Assembly (NCBI GenBank): GCA_002868905.1
Contig: PKUA01000018.1
Span: forward strand, 123,604-187,603
Direction of reading: 5' to 3'
Source of the DNA: Desulfuromonas sp.
Lineage (GTDB): Bacteria; Desulfobacterota; Desulfuromonadia; Desulfuromonadales; Geothermobacteraceae
Length of the DNA: 64,000 bases
Below the pieces are notes generated by a model. The model had not been told where the DNA came from. It was given only the letters and a program-made list of their open reading frames with translations, and did not search any database. Shown one piece after another: positions 17,314 to 27,029 of the stretch (positions are counted from its first letter, which is position 1; each line of letters opens with the position of its first letter). Position numbers and translations under genes: made by a program.

Positions 17314-18159
17314 TCATCGGGTTTGGCTTTTTGATTCGACCAAGGCATAGGCAGAGTGGTTGTGAATCGACTCGAAATTTTCACACTCGACCCGAAACCA
17401 GGTTATTTCTTCGTTTTTCTTAAGCTTTTCCGTGACAGACCGAACAATATCCTCGACGAACATCGGCTGCGCATAAGCCTGCTCGGTCACCGCTTTTTCG
17501 TCCTCCCTTTTCAACAGGGCATAAACCGGTGCACTGCCACATTCTTCAATCCAGGACACCAGGTCCTCCAGCCAGACATGCTGTCGATAACGGATCTGCA
17601 CGTGGACTGCGCTCCGCTGGTTATGGGCTCCTGCGGCGCTAATCTCTCTGGAGCAGGGGCAAAGAGACGTCACCGGGACGGTCACGCCGAGGATGAAATC
17701 TCGCTCCTCGCCCAGGGTGCCGATCATCTGGCACTGGTACTCCATCAGGCTCGTCGCCCGCGAAACGGGCGCCCGTTTTTCAATAAAGTAGGGAAACTCG
17801 AATTCGAGGTGCGCGCAGCTCGCCTGCAACCGCTGCTTCATCTCTTCCAGCATGGTATCCATCCGATCGATACTGATCTCGCCATGATACAGGTTGAGAA
17901 TCTCGATGAAGCGGCTCATGTGGGTCCCCTTGAAATGATGGGGCAGATCGACGTACATGTTGACCCGCGCGACCGTGTGTTGACGCTCGCGCCGTTTGTC
18001 GAGGACCACGATCGGATAGCGGATATCCTTCACCCCGACCTTGTCGATCGCTATGTTGCGGGTGTCGCGCGACTTCTGCAGATCCGGCATGGTGCCGTCC
18101 GCCGCTCCGCGTTCAGAAGCCGACGAACGTGACGTCTCGTGATTATCGATGTTGCTCAT
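17314..18159 (-). CDS. folE2: GTP cyclohydrolase FolE2 (type IB)
   Basis: Converts GTP to 7,8-dihydroneopterin triphosphate, the precursor of folate and of queuosine. It has 281 residues of the FolE2/COG1469 family, with VTSLCPCSREIS (about 165-176), the family's conserved metal-site Cys region, and a normal length. ATG at 18159 has GGAAGG 6 nt upstream; an adjacent TTG at 18162 is less likely. It lies next to queC on the same strand, so it may supply the queuosine pathway as well as folate. FolE2 is used when zinc is limiting in organisms that also have FolE; whether FolE exists here is unknown. Confidence 0.95.
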   Translation of the reverse strand: MSNIDNHETSRSSASERGAADGTMPDLQKSRDTRNIAIDKVGVKDIRYPIVVLDKRRERQHTVARVNMYVDLPHHFKGTHMSRFIEILNLYHGEISIDRMDTMLEEMKQRLQASCAHLEFEFPYFIEKRAPVSRATSLMEYQCQMIGTLGEERDFILGVTVPVTSLCPCSREISAAGAHNQRSAVHVQIRYRQHVWLEDLVSWIEECGSAPVYALLKREDEKAVTEQAYAQPMFVEDIVRSVTEKLKKNEEITWFRVECENFESIHNHSAYALVESKSQTR

Positions 18160-18217
18160 CAAATACCTTCCGTCCGGTTAAATGTCGGCGGCGATCCGTT
18201 GCGACCACAGACCGACT

Positions 18218-18907
18218 CTACTCGCCTCGTGTGACATAATCGATCGGATCGACGACCCCTGCTTCGCGAAACCCCTTCAGGCGGAGCAGACAGGAGTCAC
18301 ACCGACCGCAGGCGATCCCTTTGGGGGTCGGATCGTAACAGGAGTGCGTCAGGCGGTAATCGACGCCCAGGTCGAGCCCGGTCCGGATAATCTCGGCCTT
18401 GCTCAGCTGAATCAGCGGCGTGTGGATGGTGTAGGGGGTGTCCCCCTCCACCCCGGCGCGGGTCGCGAGGTTCGCCATGTTCTCGAACGCGCTGATGAAT
18501 TCCGGGCGGCAGTCGGGGTAACCCGAATAATCGAGGGCGTTGACCCCGATATAAATATCGGACGCCTCGAGGACCTCGGCCCAACCGAGGGCGAAGCTCA
18601 GGAAAATCGTGTTGCGGGCCGGCACGTAGGTGATCGGGATATCGTCATGCACCGTTCGGTCCTTTGGCACTCCCAGGTCGGAGGTCAGGGCGCTCCCGCC
18701 GAACTGGCGCAGGTCGATCTCGACCACCCGGTGGTCTGCCGCACCGATGCGGGGAGCGTACTCCCGCGCCTTGTCGAGTTCGACGGAGTGCCGCTGCCCG
18801 TAGGCGAAACTGAGGGCGTACGCGTCAAACCCGTCGGTCCGGGCGATCGCCATGCAGGTCGCCGAATCGAGCCCGCCACTATAGAGGACCACTGCCTTTT
18901 TGCTCAT
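18218..18907 (-). CDS. queC: 7-cyano-7-deazaguanine synthase QueC
   Basis: ATP-dependent enzyme converting 7-carboxy-7-deazaguanine to preQ0 in queuosine biosynthesis. It has 229 residues with the PP-loop SGGLDS at residues 10-15, a central [19 protein letters not shown] segment and a C-terminal zinc site in [18 protein letters not shown]. Full length. It precedes folE2 in the leftward direction with a 58-bp gap. queD and queE are not in the window. Confidence 0.96.
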   Translation of the reverse strand: MSKKAVVLYSGGLDSATCMAIARTDGFDAYALSFAYGQRHSVELDKAREYAPRIGAADHRVVEIDLRQFGGSALTSDLGVPKDRTVHDDIPITYVPARNTIFLSFALGWAEVLEASDIYIGVNALDYSGYPDCRPEFISAFENMANLATRAGVEGDTPYTIHTPLIQLSKAEIIRTGLDLGVDYRLTHSCYDPTPKGIACGRCDSCLLRLKGFREAGVVDPIDYVTRGE

Positions 18908-18932
18908 GCTCTTTATCCTTTTTCCTTTGAGG

Positions 18933-20381
18933 CTAGTGAACCTCGTAAAACTCCCCGGTGCCGAGACGGTGCACCTTGAGCAGGTTGGTCGTTCCGGGTG
19001 CCGAAACCGGACTCCCCATGGTGATCACCACCACCTCTCCCCGCTGCAGCAGGCCGGTGGAGAGAACAGCTTGTTCCACCGCTTTGATCTGGGCCTCGGT
19101 GTCGCCTTCAATGTCGACCCGCAGGGAGCGGACCCCGGCGTACAAAGCGAGACGCCGGCGCACCGACTGGGAAGGGGTGACAGCATAGATCGGTACGCTC
19201 GGCCGGTACTTGGTGACCAGGGTCGCGGTCTTGCCGGTCTGGGTAAAGGCAAGGATCCCGGCCGCATGAAGGTTCTCCGCCACCCGACAGGCGGCTTGGG
19301 AGATCGCTTCAGGCAGGCTGCGCCAACCACCGACATCCGGCAGGGGATGGAAGATCTTTTCCTTGAGTAAGGGGTCGCGTTCCACATCTGCAGCCACACG
19401 GGCCATCAGGGCGACAGCCTCTTCAGGGTACTTGCCGCTGGCTGTTTCAGCCGAGAGCATGATGGCATCGGAGCCGTCGAGAATCGCGTTGGCCACGTCG
19501 CTGGTCTCGGCTCTGGTCGGTCGTGGATTATTGACCATGCTCTCGAGCATCTGGGTGGCGGTTATCACCGGTTTCCCCGCCTGATTGCACTGGCGGATAA
19601 TCTGTTTTTGGATCAGGGGGACCTTTTCCGGGTTGACCTCGACGCCGAGATCTCCCCGCGCTACCATGATACCGTCGGAAACTTCAAGGATCTCGGTAAA
19701 ATTTTCCACCGCTTCCGGTTTTTCGATCTTGGCAATCACCTGCAGATCTCCGTCCTGCGGCAGCAGGTCCTTGAGCTCCAGCACGTCAGCTGCCGTCCTG
19801 ACAAAGGAGAGGGCAACATAATCGACCTGCTGTTCGATACAGAATTGCAGGTCTTCCTTGTCTTTCTCCGTCAACGCCGGTGCCGAAACCTTGACGCCTG
19901 GCAGGTTGATCCCTTTCCTCTCCTTCAGCAGACCACCAACCACGACCCTGCAGGAGACGCGCGGTGGTTCGACCTTTTCAACCTGCAATTCCAATAGCCC
20001 GTCATCGAGCAGAATCCGATCATTGACGACGACATCGCCCGGCAGGGCGGTATAGGGTGTCGGGATCAGGTTGTCACCCCCGACAAGGTCTTCGGTGGTT
20101 AGCACAACCTCCTCCCCGGTGAACAGCTCCATCACCCCGTCTTTCAGGCGACCGACCCGGATTTTCGGCCCCTGTAGGTCACCGAGGATGGCAACCGCCC
20201 GCTGGCGCTGCCGCGACAGTTCCCGGATCTGCGAGATAATCACCTGCTTTTCGGCCAGTTCACCATGAGAAAAGTTGAGCCGGAACACGTCGGCCCCTGC
20301 CTCCATCAACCCCATCAGCCCGGACGGAGAGGCGCATGCCGGTCCGACCGTGGCAACAATTTTGATATGTCGTTGTAACAT
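18933..20381 (-). CDS. pyk: Pyruvate kinase
   Basis: Glycolytic enzyme making pyruvate and ATP from phosphoenolpyruvate and ADP. It has 482 residues: N-terminal KIVATVGPA and FRLNFSHG, the B domain, the active-site region [14 protein letters not shown] then [10 protein letters not shown], and the C-terminal allosteric domain ending near [13 protein letters not shown]. The start is ATG 20381, with AGGGG upstream and matching the usual beginning; a longer in-frame ORF upstream is unlikely to be translated. It has an extended -10 promoter and is divergent from mrcA. Confidence 0.96.
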   Translation of the reverse strand: MLQRHIKIVATVGPACASPSGLMGLMEAGADVFRLNFSHGELAEKQVIISQIRELSRQRQRAVAILGDLQGPKIRVGRLKDGVMELFTGEEVVLTTEDLVGGDNLIPTPYTALPGDVVVNDRILLDDGLLELQVEKVEPPRVSCRVVVGGLLKERKGINLPGVKVSAPALTEKDKEDLQFCIEQQVDYVALSFVRTAADVLELKDLLPQDGDLQVIAKIEKPEAVENFTEILEVSDGIMVARGDLGVEVNPEKVPLIQKQIIRQCNQAGKPVITATQMLESMVNNPRPTRAETSDVANAILDGSDAIMLSAETASGKYPEEAVALMARVAADVERDPLLKEKIFHPLPDVGGWRSLPEAISQAACRVAENLHAAGILAFTQTGKTATLVTKYRPSVPIYAVTPSQSVRRRLALYAGVRSLRVDIEGDTEAQIKAVEQAVLSTGLLQRGEVVVITMGSPVSAPGTTNLLKVHRLGTGEFYEVH

Positions 20382-20423
20382 TTTCCCCTGCTTTCGTTTC
20401 CGGTTCACCTGTTTTCGCTGCCA

Positions 20424-20451
20424 ACTATAGCATACCGGTTCTCGGGCCAAA
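20424..20451 (-). promoter_or_regulatory. Probable pyk promoter with extended -10
   Basis: On the minus strand TGCTATAGT (extended -10, hexamer at 20429-20424) lies 16 bp after a weak -35 TTTGGC (20451-20446), 43 bp before the pyk start. Confidence 0.5.
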
Positions 20452-20462
20452 GGGCTAAAATG

Positions 20463-20492
20463 TTGCCCGGTGTCAAGGTGACATGCTATATA
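20463..20492 (+). promoter_or_regulatory. Probable mrcA promoter
   Basis: TTGCCC (20463-20468) and TATATA (20487-20492) are separated by 18 bp, with TGC just before the -10. It lies 40 bp before the mrcA start. Confidence 0.5.
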
Positions 20493-20532
20493 AAAGCTCT
20501 TTTTTACTGCCTTAGCTCGAACGGTTATTTAC

Positions 20533-22944
20533 ATGGACAGAGCTGTCATCCGCCGTCTTGTCCGTTTTGCCCTCATCGGTATCTGCGCCCTCACTCTGTT
20601 TGGCGTTACGGCTGTGGTCGGCGCCTACTTTTACGTTGCAGACTCCCTGCCGCAGGTCGACGGGCTGGCCGATTATCACCCGCCGATTATCACCCGGGTC
20701 CTGGCCGAAGATGGAACAATTATCGCCGAATTCTACCGGGAACGGAGAATTCCGGTCCCCTTTACCACCATCCCGCAACAGCTGGTTCAGGCTTTCGTTG
20801 CGGCCGAAGACGCCAAGTTCTTTGAACACCCGGGTATCGACCTGGTTTCGATTTTCCGGGCCGCCCTGAAAAACATCGCGGCAGGGGGGATCGTACAGGG
20901 GGGATCGACCATCACCCAGCAGGTCGCAAAAACCCTCCTGCTCACCCCGGAGAAAAAATTCTCCCGCAAGTTCAAAGAGGCGATCCTCGCCTGGCGGATG
21001 GAAAAAGCGCTCTCCAAGGAGGATATCCTCTACCTCTATCTCAACCAGATCTACCTCGGGCACGGTGCTTACGGTGTGCAGGCGGCGGCTGAAAACTATT
21101 TTGCCAAAAATGTCGAAGAGCTTACCCTCGCCGAAGCGGCTATGCTCGCCGGCCTGCCGCAGGCGCCGAGCCGTTACTCGCCCTACCGTCATTTCGACCG
21201 CGCCAAAGAGCGCCAACGTTATGTCCTGAGCCAGATGGTCGACAAGCAGTATCTGACCCAGACCGAAGCCGATACCGCCATCGAAGAAAAGATCAAAATC
21301 CACCCCCGGGTGCGGCGCCAGATCCCCGGCGCGGCTTATTTTACCGAGCAGGTCCGTCGTTACCTGATCCAGACTTTCGGCGAAGATGCCGTTTACAAAG
21401 AAGGCCTGGTCGTTCACACCACCATGAATGTCAACATGCAGCAGGCGGCGCAGAAAGCGGTCCGCGAGAACCTGCATGAACACGCCAAAAGAAGTGGCTT
21501 CAACGGCCCCCTGCGTATTCTCGACCCCGCGGAGCGGGTTGAGTTAATTCAGCAACAGGCTGATCGGTTGCGAAGACGGCCGCTGGAAGCAGGGGAATTT
21601 ATCGAAGTCATCCTCGACGGAGTCAGCGCCGCCGGCGAACTCGAAGTCGCCTTTGGCCCTCTCAAGCTCTTGATCTCGAAAAAACACTTCAAGTGGGCGA
21701 AGAACCTCAAGATCATCGACCTTCCGCCGGAAACAGAGGTCGAAACCCTGGCACCGAACAGCCTGCCTATCGGGTCCGTCGTCCTCGCCAGGGTTGTCGC
21801 CCTACAAGGGGGGACGGTCGACCTCGAATTGAGCCAACCGGCCGAAGGCCAGGGGGCACTGGTTGCCCTTGATCCGTCCAACGGAGCGGTCAAGGCAATG
21901 GTCGGTGGATATGACTTCAACCAGAGCCAATTTAACCGGGCAATCCAGGCTCGCCGCCTTCCCGGTTCGGCGATGAAACCGCTGATCTATGCGGCCGCCC
22001 TCGACAAAGGCTATACGCCGGCAACCATGGTTCTCGACACGCCAATCATTTACCGGGAACGAACCGAAGTCGGCGGGACGTCGGTCTGGAAGCCGAGCAA
22101 CTACGGCCGGAAATTTTACGGACCAACATCGCTTCGAACCGCTCTGACCAAATCACGCAACGTCATCACCATCAAGGTGTTACAAGATATCGGCGTCGAT
22201 TATGCCGTCAATTACGCCCGCAAACTCGGGATTGAATCTCCGCTCAATCACGACCTGACGCTCGGCCTGGGGTCATCCGCCGTAACGCCACTTGAACTCG
22301 CCACCGCCTACACGGTCTTTGCCAACGGTGGCATCAAAATCACACCGAACTACCTGCTTAAGGTGTTCGACCGCTACGGACGCATTCTCGAGTCGGTCGA
22401 TCCGTCCGATTTCCCCAACGGAACCGAATCGGGTCAGCGTCTGCTTACCCTGAAACGGGAGCGGGTTATCTCGCAGGAAACCGCTTATCTGATCTCCAAC
22501 CTGATGGAGAGCGTCGTTCGCAACGGCACCGGCTGGCGGGCCAAGGTCCTCGGCCGACCGGTTGCGGGCAAAACCGGAACGACCAATAATCTGATTGACG
22601 CCTGGTTCGTCGGTTTCATCCCGCAACTTGTGGCGGTGACCTGGGTCGGTTATGACCAGGAGCGTCCCCTCGGAAGAAGCGAAACCGGCTCCCGGGCAGC
22701 GGCGCCGGCATGGGTCGCGTTCATGCAGGAGGCTTTGGCCGATATTCCACCCAAACAGTTTCCGGTCCCGGACGGCATCGAGTTTCATGCGATCGACAGC
22801 AAAACCGGCCTGCTGAGCGAGGACGACTCACCCGGTCCGACCATCGAGGCGTTTGCTCCGGGTACGGCGCCGACCGAGTTCGCCATCGACGAGCAACGCC
22901 CCACCGGCAGCGACTTTTTCCGCCTCGATCGGGGGGACCTCTGA
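20533..22944 (+). CDS. mrcA: Penicillin-binding protein 1A, bifunctional transglycosylase/transpeptidase
   Basis: Class A PBP polymerising and cross-linking peptidoglycan in the periplasm. It has 803 residues: one N-terminal membrane anchor (about 10-32), a GT51 domain with catalytic Glu92 in EDAKFFEHPGID and GGSTITQQVAKTLLL, an inserted OB-like region, and a transpeptidase domain with SAMK (nucleophile Ser479), the SRN of KSRN and KTGTTN near residue 680. Full length, no lesions. The weak ribosome site and the start 40 bp after a plausible promoter suggest a short leader. Convergent with nth. Confidence 0.95.
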   Translation: MDRAVIRRLVRFALIGICALTLFGVTAVVGAYFYVADSLPQVDGLADYHPPIITRVLAEDGTIIAEFYRERRIPVPFTTIPQQLVQAFVAAEDAKFFEHPGIDLVSIFRAALKNIAAGGIVQGGSTITQQVAKTLLLTPEKKFSRKFKEAILAWRMEKALSKEDILYLYLNQIYLGHGAYGVQAAAENYFAKNVEELTLAEAAMLAGLPQAPSRYSPYRHFDRAKERQRYVLSQMVDKQYLTQTEADTAIEEKIKIHPRVRRQIPGAAYFTEQVRRYLIQTFGEDAVYKEGLVVHTTMNVNMQQAAQKAVRENLHEHAKRSGFNGPLRILDPAERVELIQQQADRLRRRPLEAGEFIEVILDGVSAAGELEVAFGPLKLLISKKHFKWAKNLKIIDLPPETEVETLAPNSLPIGSVVLARVVALQGGTVDLELSQPAEGQGALVALDPSNGAVKAMVGGYDFNQSQFNRAIQARRLPGSAMKPLIYAAALDKGYTPATMVLDTPIIYRERTEVGGTSVWKPSNYGRKFYGPTSLRTALTKSRNVITIKVLQDIGVDYAVNYARKLGIESPLNHDLTLGLGSSAVTPLELATAYTVFANGGIKITPNYLLKVFDRYGRILESVDPSDFPNGTESGQRLLTLKRERVISQETAYLISNLMESVVRNGTGWRAKVLGRPVAGKTGTTNNLIDAWFVGFIPQLVAVTWVGYDQERPLGRSETGSRAAAPAWVAFMQEALADIPPKQFPVPDGIEFHAIDSKTGLLSEDDSPGPTIEAFAPGTAPTEFAIDEQRPTGSDFFRLDRGDL

Positions 22945-22960
22945 CACGAGGCCATCCCGC

Positions 22961-23620
22961 TTACTTGGAGTTTTTCACCCCGTTGCGTGGACATCTCGAT
23001 TGAAGGGAGCAGCTGCTGCACCACGGACGTTGCGCCCGGCAAATCGCCCGACCATGGGCGATCAGCAGATGGCTCGCCTGGGTCCAGTCCCGTTTCGCCA
23101 ATAACCGGCAGAGATCGACTTCAACCTTCTCCGGCTCTCGCTCAGCACTCCATCCGAGTCGGTAGGCCAACCGCTTAACATGAGTATCGACGACCATGCC
23201 CGGCAGCTGGAAGGCATTGCCGAGAATGACGTTGGCAGTCTTGCGACCGACGCCGGCCAGCTCCACGAGCTCCTCCATGCTACCGGGAACCTCGCCTCCA
23301 TGATGCTCGACGAGAGCGGAAGCACACAGCTGCAGGTTTTTCGCCTTGTTACGAAAAAACCCGGTCGTCTTGATCAATTGCTCCAGTTCCTCGAGAGGAA
23401 TCCGGCTCATCACCTCCGGGGTCGGACACCTGGCGAACAGAGCCGGTGTCACCAGGTTGACCCGAACGTCGGTGCACTGGGCGGACAGGATAGTTGCGAC
23501 CAGCAACTCCCACGGACTGGTATGGTGGAGGGCGCACTCTGCTTCTGGGTAGAGCTCTGACAGTTGGCGCAAGGTCTGGCGTGCGTGTCTTGTCGAACGA
23601 AGGACGGGTGGTTTTGACAT
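22961..23620 (-). CDS. nth: Endonuclease III (DNA glycosylase/AP lyase)
   Basis: Base-excision repair enzyme removing oxidised pyrimidines. It has 219 residues with the helix-hairpin-helix GVGRKTANVIL (catalytic Lys127), catalytic Asp145 in VVDTHVKR, and the C-terminal 4Fe-4S ligand pattern CRAQRPWCSSCSLQSRC (C-x6-C-x2-C-x5-C). All key residues are present. The first gene downstream on this strand is none; it ends 17 bp from the convergent mrcA stop. Confidence 0.96.
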   Translation of the reverse strand: MSKPPVLRSTRHARQTLRQLSELYPEAECALHHTSPWELLVATILSAQCTDVRVNLVTPALFARCPTPEVMSRIPLEELEQLIKTTGFFRNKAKNLQLCASALVEHHGGEVPGSMEELVELAGVGRKTANVILGNAFQLPGMVVDTHVKRLAYRLGWSAEREPEKVEVDLCRLLAKRDWTQASHLLIAHGRAICRAQRPWCSSCSLQSRCPRNGVKNSK

Positions 23621-23693
23621 GGGAGGCCTGGGAGCCTTTCGTACTATTCGGGTCGAAGCGAAAATCTGGATTTTTGCACCTGAATTCCGGCTC

Positions 23694-24440
23694 CTAACTG
23701 CAGATCGGTTCGCTGGCCGGGAGAGTCAATCGCCTCCGACCCGGTTCCTGCTGACGCAGATATTTGCGTGGGTCGTTGACCTGAATCGTCAGAATCATCG
23801 GCAGGTGACTGCTCGCCTGTCGGGCTGGACGCTGCCGCATCACGGACGATTCGACGATCTTCACTTCCCCGCGGAGATAGGCTCGGTCCTGCCCAAACAG
23901 GGGAAAGAACGCCGGATAGGTCGCGTGCCACAACGGGCGGGGCGCCTGACGCAACGCCATCGCCAGGTTCAGATTGCCCGGTCCCCACCAAAAGTCGGCG
24001 TAGTCGCCAAGGACCATGGTCGGACAGACCAGGTCGCGACTTCCGAGCAAGTCCGGCCCGAGCAATCGGCTGATCTGCAGGCGACGGAGCAGCGGGTTTT
24101 GCTTGAGGGCGACGTTGAACAGGTGGACCCGTTTGCCGTCTATTTCCAGGTCGGCTCGTTGGCACACTCCACCACCACCGAGGTCAAAGTCCCGCACCCC
24201 GCGCAACGGCAAATAGGAGAGAAAGGCATTTCCGCAGCGGGACGGCCGCATATGGCAACTCATGCCGAGTTGCTCACCGAACCAGCGCCCCTGATCGGTC
24301 CGCTCGCCGTCGACCCCCTGCAGGGCCACCAGGTCGGCAGCGCCGTTGGCAATGACCTCAAGAACGCGCTGGGCGTCGATCCGGCCGTCACGGCCGCAAC
24401 AACCGTCGACCTGATAGGTCATGACACGGATGGTGTTCAC
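23694..24440 (-). CDS. Endonuclease/exonuclease/phosphatase-fold protein with degenerate active site
   Basis: A 248-residue protein whose overall pattern is that of the EEP (exo III/DNase I-like) superfamily: TYQVDGC, then DGRIDAQRVLEVI, LVALQGVDGE, a central LGDYADF and a final SSHLP. The metal and phosphate residues of active members appear replaced: Asn to Gln10, Glu to Gly42, Asn of GDFN to Ala148, and Asp of SDH to Ser211. Asp146 and His212 remain. It is therefore probably a pseudoenzyme or has a changed activity. GTG start at 24440 with AAGGAG upstream. It follows the cyclophilin gene by 33 bp on the same strand. Confidence 0.65.
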   Translation of the reverse strand: MNTIRVMTYQVDGCCGRDGRIDAQRVLEVIANGAADLVALQGVDGERTDQGRWFGEQLGMSCHMRPSRCGNAFLSYLPLRGVRDFDLGGGGVCQRADLEIDGKRVHLFNVALKQNPLLRRLQISRLLGPDLLGSRDLVCPTMVLGDYADFWWGPGNLNLAMALRQAPRPLWHATYPAFFPLFGQDRAYLRGEVKIVESSVMRQRPARQASSHLPMILTIQVNDPRKYLRQQEPGRRRLTLPASEPICS

Positions 24441-24473
24441 CCAAGCTCCTTGGCCGAAGGCTTTCCCGGCGAC

Positions 24474-25037
24474 TTATTTCGGGTTGCGAAAGACCCTTTT
24501 GATAACCACCTGCTCCTGCGGCAGATCCCGGAACAGGGAATTTTTTGCGCTGGTTGGGGCTTTGCCGATCCGATCGACAACATCCATTCCGGTAACCACC
24601 TTGCCGAATACAGCATACCCGTATCCCCTGGGTGTGGTATCCCGATGATTGAGAAATCGATTGTCGACCAGGTTAATGAAAAACTGACTGGTCGCCGAAT
24701 CGACCACGGAGGTCCTGGCCATGGCGATGGTCCCACGGGCATTTTTCAGACCGTTGGCCGCCTCGTTCTTGACCGGTTCGGCCGTCGGTTTTTTCTTCAG
24801 GTCGGTATCGAAGCCACCTCCCTGAATCATGAATCCGGCAATGACCCGGTGAAACACGGTGCCCTCGTAAAAGCCGCTTTCGGCATAGCCTAAAAAGTTT
24901 TTAACCGATATCGGCGCTTTTTCCTCGTCCAGCTCAAGGACAATGTTGCCAACATTGGTCTCCATTGTAACCAGAGTTCCTGCCCAGGCAGGGGCTGCCA
25001 TCAACAACATACTGACGATAATCAACAAAGCTCGCAT
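24474..25037 (-). CDS. Periplasmic peptidyl-prolyl cis-trans isomerase (cyclophilin type)
   Basis: Catalyses proline isomerisation in exported proteins. It has 187 residues: a signal peptide (1-19, ending AWA) and a bacterial cyclophilin domain with [25 protein letters not shown] and [16 protein letters not shown]. The start is ATG 25037 with AAGGAG 9 nt upstream; a longer frame to 25067 would bury the signal. It lies between gpsA and the degenerate EEP gene on the same strand. PpiA-like by location. Confidence 0.93.
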   Translation of the reverse strand: MRALLIIVSMLLMAAPAWAGTLVTMETNVGNIVLELDEEKAPISVKNFLGYAESGFYEGTVFHRVIAGFMIQGGGFDTDLKKKPTAEPVKNEAANGLKNARGTIAMARTSVVDSATSQFFINLVDNRFLNHRDTTPRGYGYAVFGKVVTGMDVVDRIGKAPTSAKNSLFRDLPQEQVVIKRVFRNPK

Positions 25038-25070
25038 TGCCTCACTCCTTCTTCTGGTCCAAGCCATTGG

Positions 25071-26066
25071 CTATTCGGACTTCAAGTCCCGGTGCAACAG
25101 ATCGGTGACCGCTTGTCGTGCCGGCTTGTTGTTATACAGGATTTGGTACATCTGTTCAATGATCGGTGCCTCGACGCCGAGACGCTCGGCCAGCTGCCAA
25201 GCCGACAAAGTTGTCTTGACCCCTTCGGCCACCATGTTCATCCCGTCGAGGATCTCCTGCAAGGTCTTCCCCCGACCAAGCTCCAGTCCAACGGTCCGGT
25301 TGCGGGAGAGGTCACCGGTACAGGTCAGGACCAGATCCCCCATTCCAGCCAGTCCGGCGAAAGTCGTCGCTTTTCCCCCCTTGGCAATGCCGAGACGGGT
25401 GATCTCGGCCAGGCCCCGGGTGATCAGGGCGGCCCGTGCGTTATGACCAAAACCGAGGCCGTCCGAAACTCCGGCGGCGATGGCAATTACGTTTTTCAAT
25501 GCTCCACCGAGTTCGACTCCGACCACATCATCATTGGTGTAGACCCGGAAACTTTTGCTGCTGAAAACCTCCTGGACACGAGCGGCGACTGCTTCGTCTT
25601 CAGCCGCGACCGCGACCGCCGTCGGAATCTGCCGCGCCACCTCTTTGGCGAAAGACGGCCCCGACAGATACGCCGCTCGCTGCATAACGTCGGGCGGGCC
25701 GAGTTCCGCGATAATTTCCGACATCAGCATCAATGTCTTGTTTTCGATCCCCTTGGAGGCTGTTACCAGTAGAGTCTCAGGCCCGAGTTCCGGCCATACA
25801 TCTGCGATAACATGGCGCAGCACCTGGGACGGGGGGACCATGAGAAGCAGTTCCGCTCCCCGGGTCGCCTCCGGGATGGCGTCGGTAAAAGCCAAGTCCG
25901 GGCAGAGCTCGATACCCGGCAGGTAGAGGTCGTTGACATGACTCTGTCGCATGCGTGCGACCAGGTCTTGTTCGTAGGCCCAGAGGGTGACCCGATGCTG
26001 GTTGTGTGCTAGCAGATTCGCCAGAGCGGTTCCCCAACTTCCGGCACCAATCACTCCTATCCGCAT
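25071..26066 (-). CDS. gpsA: Glycerol-3-phosphate dehydrogenase [NAD(P)+]
   Basis: Makes sn-glycerol 3-phosphate from dihydroxyacetone phosphate for phospholipids. It has 331 residues with the nucleotide-binding GVIGAGSWGTALA at the N-terminus, then VTASKGIE, the catalytic region LKNVIAIAAGVSDGLGFG with the conserved Lys, and DLVLTCTGDLSRNRTVG. ATG 26066 has GGGAG upstream and gives the canonical start. Same strand as the cyclophilin gene 33 bp downstream. Confidence 0.96.
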   Translation of the reverse strand: MRIGVIGAGSWGTALANLLAHNQHRVTLWAYEQDLVARMRQSHVNDLYLPGIELCPDLAFTDAIPEATRGAELLLMVPPSQVLRHVIADVWPELGPETLLVTASKGIENKTLMLMSEIIAELGPPDVMQRAAYLSGPSFAKEVARQIPTAVAVAAEDEAVAARVQEVFSSKSFRVYTNDDVVGVELGGALKNVIAIAAGVSDGLGFGHNARAALITRGLAEITRLGIAKGGKATTFAGLAGMGDLVLTCTGDLSRNRTVGLELGRGKTLQEILDGMNMVAEGVKTTLSAWQLAERLGVEAPIIEQMYQILYNNKPARQAVTDLLHRDLKSE

Positions 26067-26159
26067 TTCGTTTCTCCCGGTGATGAAATATCGAACGAGG
26101 CTCAGCCCCAAATATCATTTTGACCCTGATTATTGTAGCACGGTGACCGGGAACCGGTC

Positions 26160-27029
26160 TCAGATCGCCTTTTTTTTCTCCGCTATGCGGGTCCGAACCT
26201 GCTTAAGGCGTTGCTCAACCAGCGCGCTATCAGCTTTTTCCCGCAACTCGAGCAGGAGTTGCTCCGCTTCCTGCAACCGCCCCTGCCGCTCGAGATACTT
26301 GGCGATCGAGAAACCTGCTTCGACGGCATAGCGCGAGTCGGGCCACTGCTCACGAACTGCGACCATGGCCTGAAAAGCCTCTGCCTCCTCGGCCATGATC
26401 GCATGTATCTCGCCGATCCGAAACTGCGCCAATGCCCGCAGCGGACTCTCGGGATAGTTCAGCAGCAGGCTTTCAAATTCGATCCGTGCCTGAGAAAAGT
26501 TTTCAAGGCGAAAATAACAGTCGGCGATTCGTCGCTGGACCCTGTCACCATCGGAAATGGCATGGGTCAGCAACATTTGCCACAGCATCAGGGCCTCAAG
26601 CGGCTCTCCCAGCCTCTCCTGGCTGAGGGTCGCAGCCTGGCGCAGGGCGGACTTGGCTTCCGGATGCTCGGAGTAATCCCGGATAACGAGCAGATAGTGG
26701 CGCAACGCCTCCCGAAACTGCCCGAGCTTGAGATTTTCAATGTCTGCGGCCAGCAGTAACGCCGCGGCGGCCTTTTCACCGTCCGGGTTGTGGTGTCGTG
26801 CCAGGAGAAAGGAGTCGACCGCCTGCTGATGTTCCGCCGCGGCAAACGCCCGCTCCCCCCGATCAAAGTAGTACTGTTCCAATATGGGTCGGTGGCCCAG
26901 GAATAAACCCAGCGCCAAAATGCCGACCAACAGACCAAGGAGAAGACGACGATGCCGTGGCGGTTTATTCCTGTTCCGGAAGCGGCGCGCTTCCCTCTTC
27001 AGGTCCCGCTGCAATTTCTGCATCGACAT
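26160..27029 (-). CDS. Membrane-anchored tetratricopeptide-repeat protein
   Basis: A 289-residue protein with a basic cytoplasmic N-terminus, one membrane helix (about 29-46, [17 protein letters not shown]), then helical repeats of TPR type (for example [18 protein letters not shown] and [18 protein letters not shown]). It probably acts as a periplasmic scaffold, but the partner is unknown. The start lies inside the gyrA coding end: ATG 27029 has AGGA 8 nt upstream and overlaps gyrA by 65 bp. No later in-frame start keeps the membrane segment, so it is likely translationally coupled to gyrA. Confidence 0.75.
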   Translation of the reverse strand: MSMQKLQRDLKREARRFRNRNKPPRHRRLLLGLLVGILALGLFLGHRPILEQYYFDRGERAFAAAEHQQAVDSFLLARHHNPDGEKAAAALLLAADIENLKLGQFREALRHYLLVIRDYSEHPEAKSALRQAATLSQERLGEPLEALMLWQMLLTHAISDGDRVQRRIADCYFRLENFSQARIEFESLLLNYPESPLRALAQFRIGEIHAIMAEEAEAFQAMVAVREQWPDSRYAVEAGFSIAKYLERQGRLQEAEQLLLELREKADSALVEQRLKQVRTRIAEKKKAI

